Shown: positions 47,331 through 55,222 of the stretch, piece after piece
Layout: the number at the start of each line of letters is the position of its first letter
Position numbering within the stretch: position 1 is the stretch's first letter
Assembly (NCBI RefSeq): GCF_031326345.1
Contig: NZ_CP133671.1
Span: forward strand, 5,704,001 to 5,768,000
DNA length: 64,000 bases
From: Aureispira sp. CCB-E
GTDB lineage: Bacteria > Bacteroidota > Bacteroidia > Chitinophagales > Saprospiraceae
Reading direction: 5' to 3'
Position numbers and translations under genes: made by a program
The notes under the pieces: generated by a model
Database searches by the model: none
The model's input: only the letters and a program-made list of their open reading frames with translations
What the model was told of the DNA's origin: nothing

Positions 47331-47537
47331 ATGAAAGCAAAATCAGCATTAATACTAAGAATAGCGCTATCTATTATACTAATTTGTGCTTCAATTATTT
47401 TTATTCATACTTCTTTGGATTCAAAGAATAGAAATAATTGTATGATCAAAGCAAAAAGCTGCGATAATGGAGTAAAAAGATACACTTATACCAGTAAGTA
47501 TATTGGGGAATGTGACTGTACAGTAATCTGTCAGTAG
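47331..47537 (+). CDS. Small cysteine-containing exported or anchored peptide
   Basis: The 68-residue peptide has an N-terminal hydrophobic helix (about 8-28, LILRIALSIILICASIIFI). A short mature part follows with four Cys (NNCMIKAKSC, GECDCTVIC has further ones) arranged as C-x6-C and C-x-C-x3-C, ending ICQ. I do not recognise it. It lies between the PepSY gene and the siderophore operon, with a strong terminator directly after it, which supports a real transcript. It could be a small exported peptide stabilised by disulfides or metal. Moderate confidence that it is expressed. Confidence 0.55.
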   Translation: MKAKSALILRIALSIILICASIIFIHTSLDSKNRNNCMIKAKSCDNGVKRYTYTSKYIGECDCTVICQ

Positions 47538-47553
47538 ATATATCTTTCCCCTC

Positions 47554-47592
47554 AAAGAGGCTGTCGGAAAAGTCCGAAGTCTCTTTTTTTTT
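47554..47592 (+). terminator. Rho-independent terminator
   Basis: AAAGAG and CTCTTT form the base and TCGGA/TCCGA the upper stem, followed by a run of T (47583-47592). It separates the uptake genes from the siderophore biosynthesis promoter. Confidence 0.8.
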
Positions 47593-47760
47593 GTGCAACT
47601 TTTAGCCGTATTAGAAAGTTTTGTGCGCCCCCCCCTCTCCTCCTTTGCAACATTCTTATGCCGTTGCAATCACAACTGTATATATTTTCATTGAAAGTAT
47701 ATTTCCTATAAATCTCATTATCAGATATTTATTTTTTCAACTCTAAAAAGGTGAAAAAAT

Positions 47761-47843
47761 TATTTAGAATAAGTCTAAATAAAATTGAATTATAAAATAT
47801 AATTACATAGCTTTGTGGCATTAAACTTATTTAGACTAAATAA
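47761..47843 (+). promoter_or_regulatory. Siderophore operon promoter flanked by two palindromic operators
   Basis: ATTG (47784-47787) and TAGCTTTG (47808-47815) form the promoter with 20 bp between. Upstream is TATTTAGA-N5-TCTAAATA (47761-47781); downstream is TTATTTAGACTAAATAA (47827-47843), identical to the site before the TonB receptor and at nearly the same distance from the -7 box. This arrangement fits tight repression by an iron-dependent regulator when iron is plentiful (inference). Confidence 0.72.
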
Positions 47844-47852
47844 AAATAAGCA

Positions 47853-49355
47853 ATGATTCTAAATTACCTTTCTAAAAACGAGACAGATTTTAGCAGTATT
47901 CTAGATGCGACATCGGTTCACACGCTAAAAAATAACATAGAAAAGACGATTGATTATTTAATTGGATTTTTTGAACGAGAAAAGTTTTATAGTGGTGCTT
48001 CTATTGAAGAATTAAAAAATAAAATGCAACAAATTGGAGAGGCGACGGGGCATCCTCTTAATTTATCAGCCGCATTGGATGAAATCAAAGACATTTACTT
48101 GGATCATACCATCTCTTTTCATAATCGAGATTATATGGCACATCTAAATTGTCCTGTCACGATTCCTGCTATCATTGGTGATTTCTTGGCTTCAACAATC
48201 AATACAGCAGTTGAAACATGGGACCAAAGTACATCTGGCACCTTAATCGAACAAGAACTCATTGAATGGATTGCAACAAGTTTCAAAATGCCTGCAACTG
48301 CCGACGGAGTTTTTACAAGTGGAGGAACACAATCAAATTTCATGGGCTTGTTGATGGCTCGAGACCACTATGCACATCAATATTTAGGTCTAAATATTAA
48401 GCAGCATGGCTTTTCTAAAGTGGTTCATAAATTTCGAATCTTCTGTTCTGAAAAAGCACATTATAGCATCAAAAAAAATGCTGCCTTATTGGGCTTAGGT
48501 TACGATGCTGTGGTTGAAGTACCAACAGATGCGGTATACAAAATGAATCCACAAGCCCTATCTCAAGCCATTGAGACAGAAAAAGCAAAAGGCAATATCC
48601 CTATCGCTGTAGTCGCTACGGCAGGAACAACTGATTTTGGTAGTATAGACCCTATCGCTGACATTTCTAAAATTGCTAAGGCTCATAACTTATGGTTGCA
48701 TGTAGATGGTGCTTATGGGGGGTGTTTTATTTTTACCCAAACGCACCAAAAAACATTGGAAGCAATCCAGCATGCCGACTCTCTCACCATTGATTTCCAT
48801 AAAACATTCTTTCAACCTGTTTGCTCTAGTGCTTTTATTACTGCTAACAAGGCTAATTTTAAGTATGTATCCTACTATGCCGATTATCTAAATCCAATAG
48901 AAACCAAAGATGCAGAAGCTCCCAACTTAGTTGTCAAGTCGCTTCAAACAACTAGACGTTTTGACGCACTCAAACTATGGTTCACACTACGGATGACAGG
49001 GATTGAAACCATTGCCTCTTTCTTGGAAATTGTACACCAACGCGCCTTAGATGCCTATAACTTATTGTTAGCAGCCGATTGCTTTGAGGTCATGCACAAA
49101 CCAGAGTTAAGTACGGTCGTGTTTCGATACAAACTAAAAGCAGGGATTGAAGACGACGCTGTTCTTGATAGTGTCAATTTAGCCATTAAAACTGCTTTAT
49201 TTAACACTGGACAGGCCTCTATTGCCAGTACCAAAATTAATGGCACGACCTATCTAAAATTCACGCTACTAAATCCCAAAACAACTCCTTCAGACCTCAA
49301 AAAGATTATTCAGTTAATCATTCAACAAGGAAATATCTTCTATTCTAACAACTAA
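47853..49355 (+). CDS. PLP-dependent diamine-forming decarboxylase of siderophore pathway
   Basis: The 500-residue group II decarboxylase has SGGTQSNFMGLLMARDHYA near residue 155, the PLP-phosphate and ring contacts ATAGTTDFGSIDP and HVDGAYGG (H283, D285), and the Schiff-base lysine K317 in LTIDFHKTFFQ. It belongs with siderophore decarboxylases related to DesA and diaminobutyrate decarboxylase. The product is probably cadaverine or putrescine; no diaminobutyrate aminotransferase gene is present nearby, which argues against 1,3-diaminopropane. It is the first gene of the biosynthetic operon, directly under the double operator. Confidence 0.9.
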   Translation: MILNYLSKNETDFSSILDATSVHTLKNNIEKTIDYLIGFFEREKFYSGASIEELKNKMQQIGEATGHPLNLSAALDEIKDIYLDHTISFHNRDYMAHLNCPVTIPAIIGDFLASTINTAVETWDQSTSGTLIEQELIEWIATSFKMPATADGVFTSGGTQSNFMGLLMARDHYAHQYLGLNIKQHGFSKVVHKFRIFCSEKAHYSIKKNAALLGLGYDAVVEVPTDAVYKMNPQALSQAIETEKAKGNIPIAVVATAGTTDFGSIDPIADISKIAKAHNLWLHVDGAYGGCFIFTQTHQKTLEAIQHADSLTIDFHKTFFQPVCSSAFITANKANFKYVSYYADYLNPIETKDAEAPNLVVKSLQTTRRFDALKLWFTLRMTGIETIASFLEIVHQRALDAYNLLLAADCFEVMHKPELSTVVFRYKLKAGIEDDAVLDSVNLAIKTALFNTGQASIASTKINGTTYLKFTLLNPKTTPSDLKKIIQLIIQQGNIFYSNN

Positions 49356-49357
49356 TA

Positions 49358-49499
49358 TTACTCCGTTAAAAAATCGTATCAGTTTGATTATCAGTAAGAT
49401 GCATTTTTATTATTTTTTATGATAAAAGGCTAATAATCAAACTGATGCAAGATGCTTTTTTATGTTTTTTATAAAAAAACTAAAAAATCAACGGAGTAC
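49358..49499. repeat. Family A element (A8) inside the siderophore operon
   Basis: TTACTCCGTTAAAAAATCG at the left pairs with TCAACGGAGTA at the right. ATCAGTTTGATTATCAGT and the later AATAATCAAACTGAT form inner arms. It separates the decarboxylase and hydroxylase genes. Confidence 0.8.
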
Positions 49500-49519
49500 T
49501 AAACTAATATACTATCGTA

Positions 49520-50854
49520 ATGAACACAAGTAAAATTTATGACTTCATCGGTATTGGTGTTGGTCCTTTTAACCTAGGATTGGCAGCACTAACAGAACCT
49601 ATACAAGAACTACAGGGACTATTTTTTGACCAATCCACTTCTTTTGACTGGCATCCAGGAATGATGATTGAAGGAACAACATTACAAATTCCTTTTATTG
49701 CAGATTTGGTTACCTTAGCAGATCCTACCAACCCTTATAGCTTCTTAAATTATATCAAGCAAGCTGGTCGAATCTATGCCTTTTATATTCGTGAAAACTT
49801 TCTGTTACTCCGAAAAGAATACAACCAGTACTGCCAATGGGTTATTCAACAATTGCCCAACGTTCATTTTCAATCTCGAGTAGATTCTATCCATTACAAT
49901 GCCTCCAATAAACTTTATGAGGTTTCTGTTTTTCATCAGCCATTGCAAAAAACGCTTGTTTATAAAACAAAAAAAATCGTATTGGGTACAGGAACAAGCC
50001 CACATATACCCAAGTGTTGTCTTGCGCACAAGGAAACGCTTATTCATTCATCTAATTATTTAGCACACAAAAAACAACTGCAACAGCAAAAAAGCATTAC
50101 GATTGTTGGAAGTGGTCAAAGTGCTGCTGAAATCTTTTACGATTTATTGCAAGATATTGATCATATGGAGTATGAATTGAATTGGATTACTCGTTCTGAT
50201 CGTTATTTTCCTTTGGAATATACCAAGCTGACTTTAGAAATGACTTCTCCTGAATATGTTGATTATTTCTATCGCCTCCCTGCCGCCAAAAGAGATGCCA
50301 TTCTTCAACGTCAAAAACATCTGTACAAAGGAATCAACGGCGATTTGATCAATGCTATTTATGATTTACTGTATACCAAACGCCTTTCAAAACCTAATAT
50401 AAACGTACAGTTACAAACACATTCGACCTTAAAAGAAGTTCGTCCTACTGCTCTATCGGAATTAGAGCTTACCTTTCATCAACACCAACAAGATGCCTAT
50501 TATGAGTTAAAAACAGAAGGGCTGGTTTTGGCGACAGGTTATACCTATAGGTTACCTAAATTTCTGGAAAGCATTCACGAGCGTATTCAGTGGGATGACA
50601 AGGGGCGATTTGATGTCCAAAGAAATTATAGCATCGATACTCAAAACAATGCCATTTTTGTTCAAAATGCTGAATTGCATACGCATGGTTTTGTAACACC
50701 TGATTTGGGAATGGCTGCTTATCGCAATTCTTACATTATCAAAGAAATGACAGGAATTGACTACTATCCTATCGAACAAAAAATTGCTTTTCAACAATTT
50801 GAAGTAGACCACACTTCCCAATTACAATTAAAAGACCTTGAACATCAAGTCTAA
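49520..50854 (+). CDS. Flavin-dependent diamine N-hydroxylase
   Basis: The 444-residue protein has the FAD motif DFIGIGVGPFNLGLAAL (about 8-24), the FQSRVDSIHY region, the NADPH motif ITIVGSGQSAAEIFYDLL (about 195) and the C-terminal LATGYTYRLPKFL. It belongs to the lysine/ornithine monooxygenase family (IucD/DesB type). It would N-hydroxylate the diamine from the preceding decarboxylase, making the hydroxylamine later acylated to a hydroxamate. It is followed 11 bp later by the exporter gene. Confidence 0.92.
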   Translation: MNTSKIYDFIGIGVGPFNLGLAALTEPIQELQGLFFDQSTSFDWHPGMMIEGTTLQIPFIADLVTLADPTNPYSFLNYIKQAGRIYAFYIRENFLLLRKEYNQYCQWVIQQLPNVHFQSRVDSIHYNASNKLYEVSVFHQPLQKTLVYKTKKIVLGTGTSPHIPKCCLAHKETLIHSSNYLAHKKQLQQQKSITIVGSGQSAAEIFYDLLQDIDHMEYELNWITRSDRYFPLEYTKLTLEMTSPEYVDYFYRLPAAKRDAILQRQKHLYKGINGDLINAIYDLLYTKRLSKPNINVQLQTHSTLKEVRPTALSELELTFHQHQQDAYYELKTEGLVLATGYTYRLPKFLESIHERIQWDDKGRFDVQRNYSIDTQNNAIFVQNAELHTHGFVTPDLGMAAYRNSYIIKEMTGIDYYPIEQKIAFQQFEVDHTSQLQLKDLEHQV

Positions 50855-50865
50855 AAATACACCTT

Positions 50866-52053
50866 ATGGATTTAAGATTTTTTTTAATTTTAATGACTTT
50901 AGTTGCTGTTGTAAGTGACTATCTACTGCATCCTTTTTATCCTCAATTTTTTGAATTAAGATTTGGCATTACAGATCCTAAAATAGTTGGTTATTATTTT
51001 GGGGCGATTTGCTTTATGGTCATGATTGCCTTCCCTTTCTGGGCATACCTAGCCAAGAAAATAGCAGAACTAAAAATTTTAGTTATTACTCAAGCCATTG
51101 CAGGGGTTTTAGCCTTGTATTGTTTCAGTACTAGTTCTTATTTTAATTTTTGGTTGGCTTCTTTAATAATGGTTTTATTCAAGGGAAGTTATCTACTGGT
51201 TTATCCGTTTATTCTTAAAATAATCAAAAAAGAAGAACAGGTACACACCATTGGTTTGCTCTCTGTTATTGTTCATCTAGGTGGCATTGGAGGAGCTGTG
51301 ATTGGCGGTTTAGCAGTTGATTTTTTAGATCCTCGGTACATATTTTTAATCATGGCTTTGGGGGATTTTGTTCAAATGGCTATGAGTTGGTACCTTTTAA
51401 AAAGCAACCGTTTTTTGACCAATCAAGTCCTAACTTCAGCAGCAATAGCAGTAGAAAAGCGTAGTAATAATGGCTTTATTCTAAAGGTAGGTTTACTCAC
51501 TTTAGTCCTGTATTTTAGTGATTTCTTAATTCGACCTTTTTTCTCTACCTATTGGGAAAGTATTTCTATATACGACAGCAAACTAGTTTCTGGAACGATG
51601 TACGCTATTCCTGGTTTTGTGGCACTGATTGGTCTTTTTTTCAATCAAAGACACGCACCTAATAACCTGTATAGAGGTATTTTATCCGCCTTATTATTAG
51701 GAATAGTTGGGCTGTGGCTACAAGCCTCTCAAATAGATGTTGTCTTAATTTTGGGTAGAATCATTTATGGCTGGGCAATATTTCAAGGCATGGTTCGGTT
51801 CGATGTCCTTTTGTTTGAACAAAGCCATCCAGATGCTTATGCCCTAGACTATAGCAAGATTCATTTTTTCCAAAACTTAGGCGTTTTATTAGCCTCCTTG
51901 TCAGTCGGAATTATTGTTGACTTAGAAGGATTAAGAATGCCTTTCTTGATTGCTGTAGGTTGTTTTATGGCGATTCTTTTAATGTATTATATACTCTTTT
52001 ATGTACAAATAAACGTCAAGTCTGCACTCAATAACAAGGTGTCTAAAACATAA
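50866..52053 (+). CDS. MFS transporter, probable siderophore exporter
   Basis: The 395-residue protein has 11-12 transmembrane segments and typical MFS features, with GAICFMVMIAFPFWAYLAKK in the TM2-TM3 region (loop motif A is degenerate) and HLGGIGGAVIGGLAVDFLDP in TM4-5. It sits between the hydroxylase and synthetase genes, so export of the finished siderophore across the inner membrane is the natural assignment. Uptake of a siderophore or precursor is the alternative. Confidence 0.85.
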   Translation: MDLRFFLILMTLVAVVSDYLLHPFYPQFFELRFGITDPKIVGYYFGAICFMVMIAFPFWAYLAKKIAELKILVITQAIAGVLALYCFSTSSYFNFWLASLIMVLFKGSYLLVYPFILKIIKKEEQVHTIGLLSVIVHLGGIGGAVIGGLAVDFLDPRYIFLIMALGDFVQMAMSWYLLKSNRFLTNQVLTSAAIAVEKRSNNGFILKVGLLTLVLYFSDFLIRPFFSTYWESISIYDSKLVSGTMYAIPGFVALIGLFFNQRHAPNNLYRGILSALLLGIVGLWLQASQIDVVLILGRIIYGWAIFQGMVRFDVLLFEQSHPDAYALDYSKIHFFQNLGVLLASLSVGIIVDLEGLRMPFLIAVGCFMAILLMYYILFYVQINVKSALNNKVSKT

Positions 52054-52079
52054 CACACCATTTCAAAGTAAACCGACTA

Positions 52080-52155
52080 TCAATAATAGTAGCAGCGAAC
52101 CGAGCGCAACGAGCTCACGACCGCAGGGAGTAACAAAGCCAACTATTGTCAATAA
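52080..52155. repeat. Family A interior fragment inside the siderophore operon
   Basis: AATAGTAGCAGCGAACCGAG, GAGCTCACGACCGCAGGGAG and AACTATTG match inner family A modules. Intact terminal arms are lacking. Confidence 0.5.
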
Positions 52156-52175
52156 GATTATAACGATTTAATATT

Positions 52176-54623
52176 ATGATAAAAGATAAAAAAGAAACTG
52201 TACTCTATCAAATCAGTTACGAGCATTTTGGCACCATTGAGTTAGCCCCATTTGATATAACAACAGATGTTCCACTAATTCACCAATGGGTCAATCAAGA
52301 ATATGCTTTTTTTTGGGGATTGCAAGATACAACCCTAGAGCAAGTAAAACTAGAGTACCAAAAGCTAATTCACCCAAAACATTACGATGTTTTTATGGGC
52401 TACTACAATGGAGTGCCAGCCTTTTTATTGGAACGATATGATCCTGAAAAAGACCTCATTTCCAACTACTATAGTCAGCGAATTGGTGACTGTGGCATCC
52501 ATGTATTAGTGGCCCCCGCAGAACAACCGATTCCCAACTTTACATGGCATATTTTTGATGCCATCAGTCGCTTTATTTTTAGCAATCCAACTGTTGAACG
52601 CATTTTAGTAGAACCAGATATTCAAAACAAGAAGATGTTTGCCATTTGTGAGCGCATTGGCTTTGTTTTAGATCGAATTGTCAGTCTACCGCACAAAACA
52701 GCACAACTTGCTTTTTATGAAAAAAAAGATTTTATCATCAATCAAAAGACCCATCGCATGATCAAACGAAGTGCTATGAATACGACCAATAATAATATTG
52801 TTTCACCACAACAAGCCATTGCACATATTCAACCACAAATATGGCAACAGGTCAATCGTCTATTAATCAAAAAAGCAATCTGTGAGTTTTCACACGAACG
52901 CCTAATTGAACCTGTAATTCAAGAAAGTTCAGAAGGTTGGAATACGTATACCTTAACAACAGATGATACTAGCATTGTCTATACTTTTAAGGCCAAGGAA
53001 ATGGCCTTGAATCACTTGTACATAGCTTTAGATTCTATCACCAAAACCAAGACAGGAACCCCTGTTTCATTAGATGCCCTTTTGTTTATCAAAGAGTTTA
53101 AAAATGCTTTAGGGATACAACAAAAGAATTTAGCCATTTATTTGGAGGAAATCACCAGCACTCTCTATAGCAGTGCCTATAAACACATCAAACAAAATCC
53201 TTGTGCCAAAGAATTGGTCTATGCTGATTTTCAAACAATCGAACAAGCCATGATGGAGGGACACCCTGGTTTTGTGGCCAACAATGGTCGTATTGGTTTT
53301 GATAGCGGTGATTATAGAGCTTATGCCCCTGAATCGGGCAATTCATTTTCTCTACTGTGGTTAGCAGGGCACAAAGATCGAACATTCTATGCGGGGACAA
53401 AGGATTTGCCTTATGAAACCCTAATTCAACAAGAATTGGATGCTGAAACACGTGCGATGTTTTCGAAAATGATAACAGACGATGGTTTTGCCCCTGAGGA
53501 TTATTATTTCATTCCTATCCATCCTTGGCAATGGTTCAATAAATTATCCAATATATTTGCGCCCGAAATAGCTCAAGGCAAACTTATTTGTTTGGGTTAT
53601 GGCAACGATCAGTATTTTGCGCAGCAGTCCATACGCACCTTATACAACAGTACACATCCTCATAAGTTTTACACCAAAACAGCCTTATCCATTCTCAATA
53701 TGGGCTTTATGAGAGGGCTTCCAATGTATTATTTAGGAACAGCTCCTCAAATGGCAGTTTGGTTGGAAAATTTACTACATCAAGACAAATATATACAAGA
53801 AACTGGCTTTGAAATGCTCGGAGAAATTGCATCGGTTAGTTATATCAATCCTTATTATGAAGAATTGGGTCCTCACAATGATTATAACAAAATGCTGGCC
53901 TCTTTGTGGCGAGAAAGCCCAACTTCCAAACTTCAAGAAGGGCAACAAGTCATGACGATGGCAGCACTGCTGCACGTAGATCAAAATGGCGATGCTTTGC
54001 TGCCTGAACTTATCAAAGCTTCTGGCTTAACAACCGACCACTGGCTTCGAAAGTATCTCAAAGCCTACCTAAGTCCTCTCCTACATTGTTTCTATCAATA
54101 TGACTTGGTCTTTATGCCACATGGTGAAAATTTAATTCTTGTGTTTGACAACCATATGCCTATCAAGGTCTTTTTGAAAGATATTACAGAAGAAGCCGTT
54201 ATTTTAAATCCTAATATAGAGCTTCCCAAAGGATTAGAGCGGATGTATGCCCCTGTTGATGAAGATGTAAAACTACTCTCTATTTTCATTGACATCTTTG
54301 ACGGCTTCTTCCGTTTTTTGGCACAGATTCTAGTAGAGCATGCCAACTATGACGAGCAACGATTTTGGGAATTGGTAGCCGAAAACATATTAGACTACCA
54401 AGCTAGATACCCCGAACTACAATCTAAGTTCGAGCAATACGATTTATTTGCACCTGATTTTCAATTATCTTGTTTAAATCGCCTCCAACTAAATAATGGC
54501 AAGCAAATGATTGATTTAGATGATCCGACGGCTCTGTTACAATTTGTTGGGCGCTTAAAAAATCCTATTGCAAATTACAACACAACAACAACTTCTTCTA
54601 TCATCAACCAGGCTGCTTTATGA
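52176..54623 (+). CDS. Acyltransferase-NIS siderophore synthetase fusion
   Basis: The 815-residue protein joins a GNAT acyltransferase (about 15-190: FGTIELAPF, IHQWVNQEYAFFWGL, GDCGIHVLVAP, ERILVEPDIQNKKMF) to an IucA/IucC synthetase (about 205-800). The latter has EQAMMEGHPGFVANNGRIGF, FIPIHPWQWFNKL, FYTKTALSILNMGFMRGLP and VFMPHGENLILVFDN. The first half acylates (for example succinylates) the N-hydroxy-diamine; the second uses ATP to join the carboxylate to an amine. The same fusion is known for BibC of bisucaberin pathways. The stop overlaps the next start as ATGA. Confidence 0.92.
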   Translation: MIKDKKETVLYQISYEHFGTIELAPFDITTDVPLIHQWVNQEYAFFWGLQDTTLEQVKLEYQKLIHPKHYDVFMGYYNGVPAFLLERYDPEKDLISNYYSQRIGDCGIHVLVAPAEQPIPNFTWHIFDAISRFIFSNPTVERILVEPDIQNKKMFAICERIGFVLDRIVSLPHKTAQLAFYEKKDFIINQKTHRMIKRSAMNTTNNNIVSPQQAIAHIQPQIWQQVNRLLIKKAICEFSHERLIEPVIQESSEGWNTYTLTTDDTSIVYTFKAKEMALNHLYIALDSITKTKTGTPVSLDALLFIKEFKNALGIQQKNLAIYLEEITSTLYSSAYKHIKQNPCAKELVYADFQTIEQAMMEGHPGFVANNGRIGFDSGDYRAYAPESGNSFSLLWLAGHKDRTFYAGTKDLPYETLIQQELDAETRAMFSKMITDDGFAPEDYYFIPIHPWQWFNKLSNIFAPEIAQGKLICLGYGNDQYFAQQSIRTLYNSTHPHKFYTKTALSILNMGFMRGLPMYYLGTAPQMAVWLENLLHQDKYIQETGFEMLGEIASVSYINPYYEELGPHNDYNKMLASLWRESPTSKLQEGQQVMTMAALLHVDQNGDALLPELIKASGLTTDHWLRKYLKAYLSPLLHCFYQYDLVFMPHGENLILVFDNHMPIKVFLKDITEEAVILNPNIELPKGLERMYAPVDEDVKLLSIFIDIFDGFFRFLAQILVEHANYDEQRFWELVAENILDYQARYPELQSKFEQYDLFAPDFQLSCLNRLQLNNGKQMIDLDDPTALLQFVGRLKNPIANYNTTTTSSIINQAAL

Positions 54624-55183
54624 ACCAAACACCGTTAAAAGAAACACATCCTATTTCCTTTCGACCATTTAGTGTCAAAAAAGACGCTGCTTGTTTATTG
54701 AAATGGGTCAACAATCCACATGCTCAATATTGGGGTATGTTAGATGCTACGGCAGAGGAGCTGATTACAACTTACACGCATTTGCTCAGTATCCCTGACT
54801 ATAAGGTATATATTGGGGAGATACAGAATGAAGCTGCTTTCTTGATGGAATCTTACAACCCCAAAACGGATCCTATCGGGCAACATTACCCCGTTTTAGA
54901 AGGAGATTGCGGCATGCATGTATTGGTCAAACCTCCTCAACATCGAATTTCTGGTTTCACTTGGCATGTCTTTTCTAGCATTATGGATTTTTTATTTGAG
55001 CAAAACCATTGCAAACGCATTGTTGTCGAACCAGATGTCAATAATCACAAAATTCATCGCCTTAACAAACGAGCGGGTTTTGTCTACGACAAACAGGTCA
55101 ACCTACCTGACAAAAAAGCTTTCTTAGCTTTCTGTACTTACGAGGCTTATCAGCAAAGTCGAGCTGAATGTAGTGTCTATTAA
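54620..55183 (+). CDS. GNAT acyltransferase, second copy
   Basis: The 187-residue protein resembles the N-terminal half of the preceding fusion: ISFRPFSVKKDAACLLKWVN, AQYWGMLDATAEEL, GDCGMHVLVKPPQH and RIVVEPDVNNHKIHRLNKRAGF. It is an AlcB/IucB-type hydroxamate-forming acyltransferase, complete on its own. It overlaps the fusion gene by 4 bp. A second acyltransferase suggests either two acyl donors or a second acylation position in the product. Confidence 0.9.
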   Translation: MNQTPLKETHPISFRPFSVKKDAACLLKWVNNPHAQYWGMLDATAEELITTYTHLLSIPDYKVYIGEIQNEAAFLMESYNPKTDPIGQHYPVLEGDCGMHVLVKPPQHRISGFTWHVFSSIMDFLFEQNHCKRIVVEPDVNNHKIHRLNKRAGFVYDKQVNLPDKKAFLAFCTYEAYQQSRAECSVY

Positions 55184-55222
55184 GCAGTTTCTTAAACCAT
55201 CAAAGATTTAAATATATTATCA

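Noticed and set aside
47853-49355. Assignment of the decarboxylase to a rhizobactin/schizokinen route through diaminobutyrate
   Set aside because: The aminotransferase needed to make diaminobutyrate is not present in the island, so a cadaverine or putrescine route is favoured, though not proven.
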